Source: Thermosynechococcus sichuanensis E542
Lineage (GTDB): Bacteria > Cyanobacteriota > Cyanobacteriia > Thermosynechococcales > Thermosynechococcaceae
Direction of reading: 5' to 3'
Assembly (NCBI RefSeq): GCF_003555505.1
Contig: NZ_CP032152.1
Location: forward strand, 2,217,001 to 2,281,000
DNA: 64,000 nucleotides
This document shows positions 26,431 through 36,958 of the stretch, piece after piece. The position numbers and the translations under genes are program-made. Below the pieces are notes generated by a model. It was not told where the DNA came from and made no database searches. It worked only from the letters and a program-made list of their open reading frames with translations. Each line of letters starts with the position of its first letter. The first letter of the stretch is position 1.

Positions 26431-27498
26431 ATGCCTGTGACTGCGACTGCTGTACCTCGTCGGCCTGTCTTTCCCTTTGCGGCGATTGTCGGTCAAGACG
26501 AAATGAAACTGTCATTGTTGCTCAATGTGATTGACCCCAAAATTGGTGGGGTGATGATCATGGGCGATCGCGGTACGGGCAAATCAACCACAATTCGCGC
26601 CCTAGCCGATCTGCTCCCAGAAATCGAGGTGGTGGCCGATGACCCTTTTAATAGTCACCCCAGCGATCCCGATTTGATGAGCGATGCCGTGAAGGTGGCC
26701 GTAGCAGCGGGTGAGCCGATTCACACCATCAAGAAAAAAGTGCCCATGGTGGATCTACCCTTGGGGGCGACAGAGGATCGGGTGTGCGGCACGATTGACA
26801 TTGAAAAAGCCCTTGCTGAGGGGGTGAAAGCCTTTGAACCGGGACTCTTGGCCAAGGCAAATCGCGGCATCCTTTATGTGGATGAGGTCAACCTACTTGA
26901 TGATCACTTAGTGGATGTTCTCCTCGATGCCGCTGCCTCTGGCTGGAATACCGTTGAGCGGGAGGGCATTTCCATTCGTCACCCAGCACGCTTTGTCTTG
27001 GTTGGCTCTGGTAACCCCGAAGAGGGGGAGCTGCGGCCGCAACTGCTGGATCGCTTTGGTATGCACGCTGAGATTCGCACGGTGAAAGATCCAACGCTGC
27101 GGGTGGAAATTGTGGAGCAGCGATCGCAATTTGATCAAAATCCCGAAGCCTTTTTGGCCAAATACCAACCCCAACAGGAAGCCCTTCAAGCCAAGCTAGT
27201 TGCCGCCCAAGCCCTATTGCCGAGGGTCACCATTGATCATGAACTGCGGGTAAAAATTTCCCAAGTGTGTGCTGAGCTAGATGTGGATGGCCTGCGGGGA
27301 GACATTGTCACTAACCGCGCTGCCAAGGCCTTGGCTGCCTTTGAGGGACGCACCGATGTTACCGTTGACGATATTGCGCGGGTGATTGTCCTGTGTCTGC
27401 GGCACCGACTGCGCAAGGATCCGCTTGAATCCATTGACTCCGGCTACAAAGTGGGCAAAGTCTTCCAAGAGGTCTTTGGTGTGGAGATTGCTGCCTAA
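26431..27498 (+). CDS. chlI: Magnesium chelatase ATPase subunit I
   Basis: The 355-residue AAA+ protein has Walker [10 protein letters not shown], Walker [11 protein letters not shown], sensor [19 protein letters not shown] and the C-terminal helical lid. ChlI and ChlD drive Mg2+ insertion into protoporphyrin IX by ChlH, the first step specific to chlorophyll. The frame extends 12 residues upstream to 26395, but starting at the ATG at 26431 gives the normal family length. It stands alone, convergent with the CARF-HEPN gene whose stop directly abuts it. Confidence 0.97.
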   Translation: MPVTATAVPRRPVFPFAAIVGQDEMKLSLLLNVIDPKIGGVMIMGDRGTGKSTTIRALADLLPEIEVVADDPFNSHPSDPDLMSDAVKVAVAAGEPIHTIKKKVPMVDLPLGATEDRVCGTIDIEKALAEGVKAFEPGLLAKANRGILYVDEVNLLDDHLVDVLLDAAASGWNTVEREGISIRHPARFVLVGSGNPEEGELRPQLLDRFGMHAEIRTVKDPTLRVEIVEQRSQFDQNPEAFLAKYQPQQEALQAKLVAAQALLPRVTIDHELRVKISQVCAELDVDGLRGDIVTNRAAKALAAFEGRTDVTVDDIARVIVLCLRHRLRKDPLESIDSGYKVGKVFQEVFGVEIAA

Positions 27499-29004
27499 TT
27501 ACTTCAGTTGCTCTAGTCCCCACTCGTAGAGCGATCGCGCCACCCCTTTTTCTGGCATTTGTTTTTGATGGAGAACTTGGCAAAGGACATTTAACAGCCC
27601 TTGATGAATTTCTGCTGGGTCTGCCTCTAGGGAAACATCGGCCAACTGAGTCAACTCTTTACGGCTGATCGCTCGATTGCGGTGAACAACGCCATTGCGA
27701 TATTCATTGACGTTCGCCAGTTTTTTGACGAAGGAATCATCCGGCGATCGCTGCTCCACTTTTGCCCATGCCCGCCACAGGATCCCCAATGTCGGATCGC
27801 GATAGTTACCTTCCTGCAAGAATTCCTCACCTAAATGCCCCTGAGTACGCCAATCTTCCTTTTCCGATCGCCAAAACAGGAGCCGTTCAAGCATCTGGGC
27901 AAATTGCATAAAGGCTAGGGTGTAGTTCTCCTGCTGTAAGCTCAGATCAATCAATAGCTCAAATTCCCAAATTTTCAAGAACTTGCTAGTGGCCGTTTCG
28001 CTATTGGGACAGCGATTAACTGTTGCTTCACACCACTGCTGCCGTTGAGCTTTGTGGGTCACTGTTCGGGTAGGTTTTTGATCTAGCCAGCCTTCTCCCT
28101 GAATGCCCTTGAGAAAATCTTGAATACTCCAGTTAGTGGCTATGGCAAGGCGATCGGCCAACTGATAAAGCGCCTCATGGCGATCGCGATGGGCTTCAAG
28201 GAGTACCTTGGCAGCAGTAAAGTCACCCCGTTTCCATGCTGTGGCAATTCGCTGGCGCTCCAGTGGCCAAAAGACTTCACCTAAAGACACCACTTCAAAA
28301 GATTCAGCACTGCGGGCAGACTGATTGCTTGAATCAAAGAACGGTTTTGGCTCTGTCGGGATAATTTTGCTAACGGGATACTGCCGCATGAGAACTGCTG
28401 CAATCAGGTTTAGAGCGTCTGCAATTTGAGGGACAGACCCCTTCGTTTGAATTTGCAACTGCCAATGACCAGCAGCGTTCTCTGGTAAACTCTCAATATA
28501 TTGCTCTAACTGCTTTTCTGTTAAGTCCCACAGGGCTTGCTTGTCATTCACATCAACTGGACAGTCCCAAACCGTGACCTTGAGGTGGGGGTAGCGCTGC
28601 TGAATCGCTCCTGCCATTAACTTCGCCAACCAGCAAGTATCCATCGCGTAAAATTGCCAGCCAACTGATTCTGGCTGATCCGTTCCCCAGAGGATGACTT
28701 CTGCGGCTTCCGTTGGCGTGGCATAGTGCTCCGCCAAGATTTTCTCATCTAGCAGCAAAACCACTCGCGAAAAGTCATTCTTGGCTTGACAATGCTGATG
28801 AACAATCTCGCTTAAATAGCGCACATTGTAGCGGTACTTGCCCTCAGAATCATAGCAACCGCGTTCGACGCCAAATTCCCGATACAGTTCGTCAAGATGA
28901 GGAGGCTCCTTGCGACTGCCATCCGCTCCAAAACTGCGCACAATACCGTCATTACACTGCCAGCCCACCTGTCGGTTGCCCACAGTAATAATCAGTGTTT
29001 TCAT
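27499..29004 (-). CDS. Candidate CARF-HEPN RNase (Csm6/Csx1-like), no CRISPR genes nearby
   Basis: The 501-residue protein opens with KTLIITVGNRQVGW, a Rossmann-type strand and ligand loop as in CARF domains. Residues 185-205 (Q-T-K-G-S, then ALNLIAAVL) resemble the CARF T-K-G/S helix that contacts cyclic oligoadenylate. The C-terminus has NEYRNGVVH, i.e. R436-x4-H441, the HEPN RNase motif R-x4-6-H. The frame is open to 29175, but the ATG at 29004 starts the conserved strand and avoids overlap with ylqF. If right, cyclic oligoadenylate from a type III CRISPR system elsewhere would activate it. A CRISPR-unrelated HEPN nuclease is the main alternative. Confidence 0.6.
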   Translation of the reverse strand: MKTLIITVGNRQVGWQCNDGIVRSFGADGSRKEPPHLDELYREFGVERGCYDSEGKYRYNVRYLSEIVHQHCQAKNDFSRVVLLLDEKILAEHYATPTEAAEVILWGTDQPESVGWQFYAMDTCWLAKLMAGAIQQRYPHLKVTVWDCPVDVNDKQALWDLTEKQLEQYIESLPENAAGHWQLQIQTKGSVPQIADALNLIAAVLMRQYPVSKIIPTEPKPFFDSSNQSARSAESFEVVSLGEVFWPLERQRIATAWKRGDFTAAKVLLEAHRDRHEALYQLADRLAIATNWSIQDFLKGIQGEGWLDQKPTRTVTHKAQRQQWCEATVNRCPNSETATSKFLKIWEFELLIDLSLQQENYTLAFMQFAQMLERLLFWRSEKEDWRTQGHLGEEFLQEGNYRDPTLGILWRAWAKVEQRSPDDSFVKKLANVNEYRNGVVHRNRAISRKELTQLADVSLEADPAEIHQGLLNVLCQVLHQKQMPEKGVARSLYEWGLEQLK

Positions 29005-29032
29005 AGCACAGCAATTAAAGTTGCAGAAATAC

Positions 29033-29881
29033 CTAAATGTTATCTTGCCAAGGGGGATGCTCAAGGGCGATCGCCCCCAAGTAACCTCGGCGGTAGTCCT
29101 GCAACAGTTGTCGTGCCGCCCGTTCCAAGTCGCCGTGGTAGCGGTTAGTGGCGAGATCATGAAGATAGGTTTCACCCGTGTCGGTGACGGCTAAACCATA
29201 GCGATCGCTTAGGCGATCGGCGTGTCCCAACTGGTGCAGTAGCTCAACAAGAATCGGTGCCACCCGGCAAGGATCGTAGGCCGCTTGGCCAATGTCATCA
29301 CAAATGGCTAGTTTTACTGCCGCCTCTTGATTCTTGAAATTCATCGGTAAGACACCGGGGGCATCCAAAAGTTCCAAGGTGGGAGACAAACGCACCCAAC
29401 GCAGTTGCCGCGTCACCCCTGGCCGAGCGGCACTCTCGACGACCCGTTGCTGCAACAAGCGATTAATCAGTGCTGACTTGCCCACATTGGGAAACCCCAG
29501 AACCACAGCTCGCACGGCTCGCATTTGCATACCCCGCTGTTGACGGCGTTGATTCATGGCAGCCCCTGCCCGCACCGCCGCCTGTTGGAGTCGGCGAATC
29601 CCTTCACCCCGCTGTGCATTGGTGAAAAAGACGGTTTCTCCTTGGGTCTCAAACCATGTCAGCCACTGCTGGCGATCGCGATCGCTAATTCTGTCCATAC
29701 CATTGAGCACCAAAAGACGGTGTTTGCCACTCGCCCACTGACGAATCTGGGGATGGCAACTGGCAAGGGGAATCCGCGCATCCCGCACTTCAAAAATCAC
29801 ATCCACCTGTTTCAGTTGTTCCTTCAGGGCGCGTTCTGCCTTGGCAATGTGGCCGGGATACCATTGAATAATCGGACTCAT
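29033..29881 (-). CDS. ylqF: Ribosome biogenesis GTPase YlqF/RbgA
   Basis: A 282-residue circularly permuted GTPase: the G4-type LLVLNGMD comes first (about residue 60), then G1 GFPNVGKSALINRL at about 130 and G3 LLDAPGVLP at about 175. The N-terminal QWYPGHIAKAERAL is typical. RbgA helps late 50S assembly. The G4 motif reads N-G-M-D rather than N-K-x-D. The CARF-HEPN gene follows 28 bases downstream on the same strand. Confidence 0.94.
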   Translation of the reverse strand: MSPIIQWYPGHIAKAERALKEQLKQVDVIFEVRDARIPLASCHPQIRQWASGKHRLLVLNGMDRISDRDRQQWLTWFETQGETVFFTNAQRGEGIRRLQQAAVRAGAAMNQRRQQRGMQMRAVRAVVLGFPNVGKSALINRLLQQRVVESAARPGVTRQLRWVRLSPTLELLDAPGVLPMNFKNQEAAVKLAICDDIGQAAYDPCRVAPILVELLHQLGHADRLSDRYGLAVTDTGETYLHDLATNRYHGDLERAARQLLQDYRRGYLGAIALEHPPWQDNI

Positions 29882-30293
29882 AGAAATTCCACCCCCTTTT
29901 TTTCAAAAACAATAGAGCGATCGCCCCCCGTAAGGGTCATTAAATTGATTACAGATAATCATCGGGTCTATTTGAATAGATAGAAGGCTATAGTTATGTA
30001 CTTCCGATTAGCAACCTATAAACAACTCTAAAGATTGATAACCCAAACCTATAGAATAATTAAGAATCTCCAAAGCAAAAGTTATTGCATTGGGTATCAA
30101 CTAAGCTGATGCTTAAGCATAAGACCTACGACGATATCACAGGCTTGCGGATGGTTGCATCATCTCGCTGAGTTTTGCACTGCTCAATGTTGCCCCATTT
30201 TGGGGAATCGTAGCGTTCACACTACCCATTGCAAAGGTTGCCCATAGAGATTGCTCTATTCGGCACAGTAACTGTTAAAGAGGAAAAACGTCT
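29882..30293 (+). promoter_or_regulatory. Upstream control region of rbcLXS (412 bp, also ylqF promoter)
   Basis: The gap between ylqF and rbcL is AT-rich and non-coding. It contains a perfect 12-bp palindrome (30109-30120), an inverted ACAGT-A-ACTGT (30265-30275) near the start, and an AGAGG ribosome-binding site at 30279-30283. LysR-type RbcR/CcmR control of RuBisCO genes is known in cyanobacteria; which site is used here is not shown. Confidence 0.6.
30109..30120. promoter_or_regulatory. 12-bp perfect palindrome upstream of rbcL
   Basis: ATGCTTAAGCAT equals its own reverse complement. It lies 174 bases before the rbcL ATG. Such a short dyad in this position could be an operator, perhaps for a LysR-type regulator; chance occurrence cannot be excluded. 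Confidence 0.4.
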
Positions 30294-31721
30294 ATGGCCT
30301 ACACGCAATCGAAATCCCAGAAAGCTGGGTATCAGGCAGGGGTAAAAGACTACCGCCTGACCTACTACACCCCTGATTACACCCCCAAAGATACCGATAT
30401 TCTAGCGGCCTTTCGTGTGACCCCGCAGCCGGGGGTGCCCTTTGAGGAAGCCGCTGCCGCCGTTGCCGCCGAATCCTCCACTGGGACATGGACTACCGTG
30501 TGGACCGACCTGCTGACCGACTTGGATCGCTACAAAGGTCGCTGCTACGACATTGAACCCCTGCCCGGTGAAGACAACCAGTTCATTGCCTACATTGCCT
30601 ATCCGCTGGATCTCTTTGAAGAAGGCTCTGTCACTAACATGCTCACCTCCATTGTGGGGAACGTGTTTGGTTTCAAAGCCCTCAAAGCTTTGCGCCTTGA
30701 AGACCTGCGGATTCCTGTGGCTTACCTGAAAACCTTCCAAGGGCCACCCCACGGTATCCAAGTGGAACGCGACAAATTGAATAAATACGGTCGTCCCCTC
30801 TTGGGCTGCACGATTAAGCCGAAACTGGGGTTGTCGGCAAAAAACTATGGCCGTGCCGTTTACGAATGCTTGCGCGGTGGTCTGGACTTCACCAAGGATG
30901 ACGAAAACATCAACTCCCAGCCTTTCCAACGCTGGCGCGATCGCTTCCTGTTTGTGGCTGATGCCATTCACAAAGCCCAAGCAGAAACCGGTGAAATCAA
31001 AGGCCACTACCTGAACGTAACTGCTGCTACCTGCGAAGAAATGCTGAAACGGGCAGAGTTCGCCAAAGAACTGGAAATGCCCATCATCATGCACGACTTC
31101 CTCACCGCTGGCTTCACTGCCAACACCACCCTTGCTAAATGGTGTCGGGACAATGGCATGCTGCTGCACATTCACCGCGCCATGCACGCTGTGATTGACC
31201 GTCAGAAGAACCATGGTATTCACTTCCGAGTACTGGCCAAGTGTCTGCGGATGTCCGGCGGTGACCACATCCACACCGGTACCGTGGTCGGCAAGCTCGA
31301 AGGGGATAAAGCTGTCACCCTCGGCTTTGTGGATCTACTGCGGGAAAACTATATTGAGCAAGATCGCTCCCGTGGCATTTACTTCACCCAAGACTGGGCC
31401 TCGATGCCGGGTGTGATGGCCGTGGCCTCCGGTGGAATTCACGTCTGGCACATGCCTGCCCTTGTGGACATCTTTGGGGATGATGCCGTGCTGCAATTCG
31501 GTGGTGGTACTTTGGGTCACCCCTGGGGGAATGCACCGGGTGCAACTGCCAACCGCGTTGCCCTTGAAGCCTGTATCCAAGCTCGCAACGAAGGTCGTGA
31601 CCTCATGCGCGAAGGCGGTGACATCATCCGTGAAGCGGCTCGTTGGAGTCCAGAACTGGCCGCTGCCTGCGAACTCTGGAAAGAAATCAAGTTCGAGTTT
31701 GAAGCGCAGGACACGATCTAG
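30294..31721 (+). CDS. rbcL: Ribulose-bisphosphate carboxylase large chain (form IB)
   Basis: The 475-residue large subunit catalyses CO2 fixation. Signature [10 protein letters not shown] carries the Lys carbamylation site and Asp/Glu metal ligands; [22 protein letters not shown] (loop 6 region follows) and [10 protein letters not shown] are all present. N-terminal [10 protein letters not shown]-like start confirms form IB. First gene of rbcLXS; RuBisCO is packed into carboxysomes in cyanobacteria. Confidence 0.99.
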   Translation: MAYTQSKSQKAGYQAGVKDYRLTYYTPDYTPKDTDILAAFRVTPQPGVPFEEAAAAVAAESSTGTWTTVWTDLLTDLDRYKGRCYDIEPLPGEDNQFIAYIAYPLDLFEEGSVTNMLTSIVGNVFGFKALKALRLEDLRIPVAYLKTFQGPPHGIQVERDKLNKYGRPLLGCTIKPKLGLSAKNYGRAVYECLRGGLDFTKDDENINSQPFQRWRDRFLFVADAIHKAQAETGEIKGHYLNVTAATCEEMLKRAEFAKELEMPIIMHDFLTAGFTANTTLAKWCRDNGMLLHIHRAMHAVIDRQKNHGIHFRVLAKCLRMSGGDHIHTGTVVGKLEGDKAVTLGFVDLLRENYIEQDRSRGIYFTQDWASMPGVMAVASGGIHVWHMPALVDIFGDDAVLQFGGGTLGHPWGNAPGATANRVALEACIQARNEGRDLMREGGDIIREAARWSPELAAACELWKEIKFEFEAQDTI

Positions 31722-31774
31722 GTGGTGCAGTTGGGGTTCAATCGGAGCGATGGCAACGATTTCCCCGTAGGTCT

Positions 31775-32155
31775 ATGGATGTCAAGCACATTGCTAAGCA
31801 AACCACCAAAACCCTGATGAGTTATCTCACCTATCAGGCGGTGCGAACCGTGATTGGGCAACTGGCCGAAACCGATCCACCGCGATCGCTCTGGTTACAC
31901 CAGTTCACAAGTCAAGAAAGTGTCCAAGATGGCGAGCGCTATTTGGAAGCCCTCTTTCGCGAACAGCCCGATCTCGGTTTTCGCATTCTCACGGTACGCG
32001 AACATCTCGCGGAAATGGTGGCGGACTACCTACCGGAAATGCTCCGTGCGGGCATCCAGCAGGCCAATCTGCAACAACGCTGTCAACAACTGGAGCGGAT
32101 GACCCAAGTGTCGGAAGCCAATGTTGAGAGCAGCAACCCCGAAACCCCTGAATAA
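31775..32155 (+). CDS. rbcX: RuBisCO assembly chaperone RbcX
   Basis: A 126-residue all-helical protein beginning MDVKHIAKQTTKTLMSYLTYQAV, typical of RbcX. The dimer clamps the C-terminal peptide of RbcL ([10 protein letters not shown]-like end) during L8 assembly before RbcS replaces it. Sits 53 bases after rbcL and 30 bases before rbcS, the standard cyanobacterial order. Confidence 0.97.
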   Translation: MDVKHIAKQTTKTLMSYLTYQAVRTVIGQLAETDPPRSLWLHQFTSQESVQDGERYLEALFREQPDLGFRILTVREHLAEMVADYLPEMLRAGIQQANLQQRCQQLERMTQVSEANVESSNPETPE

Positions 32156-32185
32156 TTTATTGACTGTGAACCAATTGAGGAACCT

Positions 32186-32542
32186 ATGAAAACACTGCCC
32201 AAAGAGCGTCGTTACGAAACCTTCTCCTACCTGCCTCCCCTCAGCGATGCCCAAATTGCTCGCCAAATCCAGTACGCCATTGATCAGGGCTACCACCCCT
32301 GCGTGGAGTTCAACGAAAGCTCTGATGCGGAAGTCCGTTACTGGACAATGTGGAAGCTGCCGCTGTTTAATTGCACCAATGCCCAAGAGGTGCTCAACGA
32401 GGTGCAGCAGTGCCGCTCGGAATATCCCAACTGCTTCATCCGCGTGGTGGCCTTTGACAATATCAAGCAGTGCCAAGTGATGAGCTTTATTGTCTATAAG
32501 CCCAATCAGACCAACAGTGGCTACAGCGGCTATCGCTACTAA
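32186..32542 (+). CDS. rbcS: Ribulose-bisphosphate carboxylase small chain
   Basis: The 118-residue small subunit starts [21 protein letters not shown], with [13 protein letters not shown] and [16 protein letters not shown], all conserved. Eight copies cap the L8 core. A strong terminator lies 40 bases after the stop. Confidence 0.98.
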   Translation: MKTLPKERRYETFSYLPPLSDAQIARQIQYAIDQGYHPCVEFNESSDAEVRYWTMWKLPLFNCTNAQEVLNEVQQCRSEYPNCFIRVVAFDNIKQCQVMSFIVYKPNQTNSGYSGYRY

Positions 32543-32582
32543 GGCTGAGATCTTCTCAGTTCATTGCAGTTGAATTGCAGTT

Positions 32583-32610
32583 TAGGGGGGTCGTTTCCCC
32601 CCTATTTTTT
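32583..32610 (+). terminator. Rho-independent terminator of rbcLXS
   Basis: TAGGGGGG, a six-base loop and CCCCCCTA form a perfect eight-pair stem followed by six T. It ends the RuBisCO operon. Confidence 0.92.
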
Positions 32611-32653
32611 GCCTGGGTATTATTTGATTTTGAGCCGCTCGTCAGGATTGGGT

Positions 32654-35383
32654 TTAGGCATGGGCACTCAGGGATTGGAGTCGGCGCTCAATAATCGTCA
32701 GTTGCTGTTGGGCAGCAGTGAGTTGGGCTTGAGCCGTAGCCACCACCTCTGGTTGGGCTTTGTTGACAAAGTTTGGGTTACTGAGGCGAGCTGTTAAAGA
32801 TTGAATGTCTTTGGTCAGGCGATCGCCCTCCTTCTGAAGTTTCGTGACCAAGGCCTCCACATCCACGACCCCCGCAAGGGGAATCAGCACCTCGCTCTGG
32901 CCAACCACACCACTAAAGACCTGCTGGGGAATTGGCAGTCCAGTGCCAATGGTGAGCGACTCAAGACGCGCCAAGTGTTGAATATCCGCCGCCCCAGCCT
33001 CAAAGATCGGGGCTTCCTCAGCACTGGCCTCAATTAGGGCGGTAATATACAGCCCCGGTTTAATCCCCGCCTCTGCCCGCAGATTGCGAATCGTGCGAAT
33101 GGTTTCAATCAGAAGACTAAATTGGGCTTCAAGGTCGGGGTCAATGGCACGGCGGTTCACTTTCGGGTAGGGTTGCACCGCTAAAACGTCACTCTCTCCC
33201 ACCTGATGCAGCGTGTGCCAAATTTCCTCTGTGATGTGGGGCATGAAAGGATGGAGTAGCTTCAGGATGCCATCGAGAACCGTGGCTAGCACCTGTTGCG
33301 CAACGCGCTTACCTTTAGCGTTGTCCCCTTGCAAACGGGGCTTCACCAGTTCAATGTACCAGTCGCAAAAATCCCCCCAGATAAATTCATAGAGTCCCTT
33401 GGCTGCCTCCCCAAGGCCATAGCTTTCAATGCGTTCGCGGGTGGTTTGGACAGCGGTGTGGTAGCGACTGAGAATCCAGCGATCGCTGGCCGCTAAGTCC
33501 CGCCGCTGCGGTGTTCCCAACTGGGCGGGGGTTTGTCCCTCCAAATTCAGCAGTACAAAGCGAGAGGCATTCCAGAGCTTGTTGGCAAAGTTGCGTGCCG
33601 CCTCGACGGTGGCTGATTCATCGGTTTTGCGGTTGTAGGCCAAGCGAATATCCTGACCAGCACCCACCACTTCCTTGACCAAGCTATAGCGCAGGGCATC
33701 GGTGCCGTATTTTTCAATTAAGATCAGCGGGTCAATGCCATTGTTGGCGGATTTGGACATTTTCTTGTTGTTTTCATCCCGCACCAAACCGTGGATATAG
33801 ACATCGCGGAAGGGGATTTTACCCGTGAAGTACTGCCCCATCATGGTCATCCGCGCCACCCAGAAAAAGATAATGTCAAACCCGGTCACAAGGGTGTTGT
33901 TGGGGTAATAGCAGCGATAGTCTGGCGTATCATCAGGCCAGCCCAGTGTGGAAAAAGGCCATAGGCCGGAGGAAAACCACGTATCTAGGACGTCCTGATC
34001 CTGCTGGAGTTGAATCTCCTCGCCGAATTGGGCGATCGCCTTGGCACGCGCCTCCGTTGCATTCATTGCCACCACAAAGGGGGTCTCATCGCGCACTTCG
34101 CCATTGGTTTCACTGACCACATACCAAGCGGGAATTTGATGCCCCCACCACAGTTGCCGTGAAATACACCAATCTCGTAAGTTTACCAGCCAATCGCGAT
34201 AGACCTTTGTCCAGCGATCGGGGATAAAGCGGGGGGAATGCTTTTTATCCAGTGCCTTGAGGGTGGCATCCGCGAGGGGACGAATTTTCACGAACCATTG
34301 AGTAGAGAGGAGGGGTTCAATGGGGACTTTGCCGCGATCGCTATAGGGAACGGTGTGTTTATAGTCCTCCACCCGCACCAAAAAGCCCTCTGCCTCTAGG
34401 CGAGCCACCACCTGTTTACGCGCCACAAAGCGATCCAGACCGGCAAACTCGCCAGCATTTTCATTGAGGGTGCCATCCTTATTCATCAGGTTAATCATCG
34501 GCAGGTGATGGCGTTGCCCCATGACAAAATCATTGGGATCGTGGGCTGGGGTCACTTTTACACAGCCGGTGCCAAAGGTGGGATCTACTAAGGGATCGCC
34601 AATAATCGGAATTTCCCGATTCATCAGGGGCAGGCGCAGGGTTTTGCCAATTAAATGGCGATAGCGATCGTCCTCAGGGTGAACCGCCACCGCTGTATCC
34701 CCCAGCATCGTTTCCGGACGGGTGGTTGCCACCTCTAGATATCCTGAACCATCCGTGAGGGGATAGCGAAAATGCCAGAGATGCCCTTGGACTTCGCGGT
34801 TTTCCACCTCCAAATCTGAGACTGCCGATTGACTGGCGGGGCACCAGTTCACCAAATACTTACCGCGATAGATTAGCCCTGCTTCATAGAGGCGATTAAA
34901 AGCGGTCAGCACCGCCCGCGACAGCCCCTCGTCCATGGTGAAGCGTTCGCGCGACCAATCCACCGACAGTCCCAAACGACGAATTTGGCTAACAATCGTA
35001 TTGCCCGAGGACTCTTTCCACGCCCAAGCCCGCTGGAGATAGGCGTCTCGTCCCAAGGCAAAGCGGTTGGTGCCCTCTGCCTGCAACTGTTGATCCAAAA
35101 TCGTGCTAACGGCAATACTGGCATGGTCTGTCCCCGGCAGCCAGAGAACGTTGCGGCCAATCATGCGGTGATAGCGAATCAGCACATCAATCAGGGCGTG
35201 CTCAAAGGCGTGCCCCATGTGCAAACTGCCGGTGACATTCGGCGGCGGAATGACAATGCAATAGGGTTTGCCGGGGTGGTTGGGGTCAGCGTGAAAGACA
35301 CCACTGCTTTCCCAAAGCTGTTGCCACTTGGCCTCCGTTTGCTTGGGATCGTATTGACTGGGGAGGGTAATCGCGTCGGTCAT
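32654..35383 (-). CDS. valS: Valyl-tRNA synthetase
   Basis: A class I synthetase of about 909 residues with the HIGH-type motif [15 protein letters not shown] near residue 50, KMSKSANNG near residue 550, an editing (CP1) domain between, and a C-terminal coiled-coil arm ([21 protein letters not shown]). The ATG at 35383 starts [12 protein letters not shown]; a GTG at 35395 would add four residues, and neither has an ideal ribosome-binding site. It follows fabG on the same strand, so the two are likely cotranscribed. Confidence 0.97.
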   Translation of the reverse strand: MTDAITLPSQYDPKQTEAKWQQLWESSGVFHADPNHPGKPYCIVIPPPNVTGSLHMGHAFEHALIDVLIRYHRMIGRNVLWLPGTDHASIAVSTILDQQLQAEGTNRFALGRDAYLQRAWAWKESSGNTIVSQIRRLGLSVDWSRERFTMDEGLSRAVLTAFNRLYEAGLIYRGKYLVNWCPASQSAVSDLEVENREVQGHLWHFRYPLTDGSGYLEVATTRPETMLGDTAVAVHPEDDRYRHLIGKTLRLPLMNREIPIIGDPLVDPTFGTGCVKVTPAHDPNDFVMGQRHHLPMINLMNKDGTLNENAGEFAGLDRFVARKQVVARLEAEGFLVRVEDYKHTVPYSDRGKVPIEPLLSTQWFVKIRPLADATLKALDKKHSPRFIPDRWTKVYRDWLVNLRDWCISRQLWWGHQIPAWYVVSETNGEVRDETPFVVAMNATEARAKAIAQFGEEIQLQQDQDVLDTWFSSGLWPFSTLGWPDDTPDYRCYYPNNTLVTGFDIIFFWVARMTMMGQYFTGKIPFRDVYIHGLVRDENNKKMSKSANNGIDPLILIEKYGTDALRYSLVKEVVGAGQDIRLAYNRKTDESATVEAARNFANKLWNASRFVLLNLEGQTPAQLGTPQRRDLAASDRWILSRYHTAVQTTRERIESYGLGEAAKGLYEFIWGDFCDWYIELVKPRLQGDNAKGKRVAQQVLATVLDGILKLLHPFMPHITEEIWHTLHQVGESDVLAVQPYPKVNRRAIDPDLEAQFSLLIETIRTIRNLRAEAGIKPGLYITALIEASAEEAPIFEAGAADIQHLARLESLTIGTGLPIPQQVFSGVVGQSEVLIPLAGVVDVEALVTKLQKEGDRLTKDIQSLTARLSNPNFVNKAQPEVVATAQAQLTAAQQQLTIIERRLQSLSAHA

Positions 35384-35408
35384 GGGTTGCTGCACTACTC
35401 CAAGGCGC

Positions 35409-36158
<750 letters not shown>

Positions 36159-36274
36159 CTAAGGGCAAAAATGCTGCGCGTATGGATAATCCATCACAAA
36201 TTTTAACAGTGGATGTTACCCCTCTTGGTGCTAGGGCATGTCATCCGAATAGATCAACAATCAAGGCAGTATTC

Positions 36275-36515
36275 TTAGGTGGAGCGATCGAGCCACGCAG
36301 ACACTTCCTCCTTTGTGCGAGTACGCTCTGCCAGCATCCGTGCTGCGGTTGGCATCTCTGTCTCTGGTAACGTCGTAATTGGCGATGGGGATAAATAACC
36401 ACGGCTTGCCAATCAGAGAAGGTCTGGCGATACAGACGCAAGTAAAGAAAGATTTCAGCAAAGAAGCGTTCGTAGACTGGGCAAACAGTTGATAAAAGAG
36501 GGAGTCGCAGTACAT
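36275..36515 (-). pseudogene. Remnant of a Rpn/DUF2887-type nuclease gene
   Basis: The start MYCDSLFYQLF resembles the N-terminus of cyanobacterial Rpn/DUF2887 proteins. In another frame follow ERFFAEIFLYLRLYRQ and DWQAVVIYP, the mid-protein signature, and a third frame ends LAERTRTKEEVSAWL then a stop. The order matches the family, but more than 100 residues between the first two parts are missing and two frame changes are needed, so the gene is dead. The rest of the 36147-36637 gap contains nothing recognisable apart from the ycf54 leader. Confidence 0.55.
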
Positions 36516-36637
36516 GGGCAAGGTGGAGCGATCGCTCCCACCAGAAACTTCAGAACTAGAGCGTTATGGAGGCAGGGGTTCCCCCTATGGTAAGCTGAGG
36601 ACTGTATAGAATATGTTGTGGCTTTGCATAGATCCCT

Positions 36638-36958
36638 ATGGCGACGTACTATTACATTCTCGCAAGCAAAAAGTTTTTGACGGAGGAAGAACCCCTTGAA
36701 GAAGTGTTTCGCGAGCGACAGCGTCATTATCGGGAGCAAGGTAAAGAGATTGATTTTTGGCTGGTGTCAGAACCTGCCTTTTTAGAGCAGCCCCAGTTTG
36801 CTGAACAGAAAGCGCGTTGTCCACAGCCCGCCGCAGCCATTATCTCCACCAACCAGCAATTTATCCAGTGGCTGAAGCTGCGCTTGGAGTATGTGCTAAT
36901 GGGGCAATTCACCAGCGAGGAGGTTCCGAATCCGCTTGCTTCCCTTGCAAGCGTTTAG
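36638..36958 (+). CDS. ycf54: Ycf54 (Mg-protoporphyrin IX monomethyl ester cyclase factor)
   Basis: A 106-residue protein starting TYYYILASKKFLTEEEP with HYREQGKEIDFWLV and the later FIQWLKLRLEYV, a close match to the Ycf54/DUF2488 family. Ycf54 is needed for the aerobic cyclase step that forms the E ring of chlorophyll. The stop shares four bases with the end of the convergent AAA-WD40 gene. Confidence 0.93.
   Translation: MATYYYILASKKFLTEEEPLEEVFRERQRHYREQGKEIDFWLVSEPAFLEQPQFAEQKARCPQPAAAIISTNQQFIQWLKLRLEYVLMGQFTSEEVPNPLASLASV

Noticed and set aside
29005-29175. 57-residue extension of the CARF-HEPN protein
   Set aside because: It would overlap the 3' part of ylqF and precedes the conserved first strand.
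30402-31274. 290-residue open frame antisense to rbcL
   Set aside because: It lies wholly inside rbcL, shows no recognisable motifs, and arises from the codon bias of the real gene.
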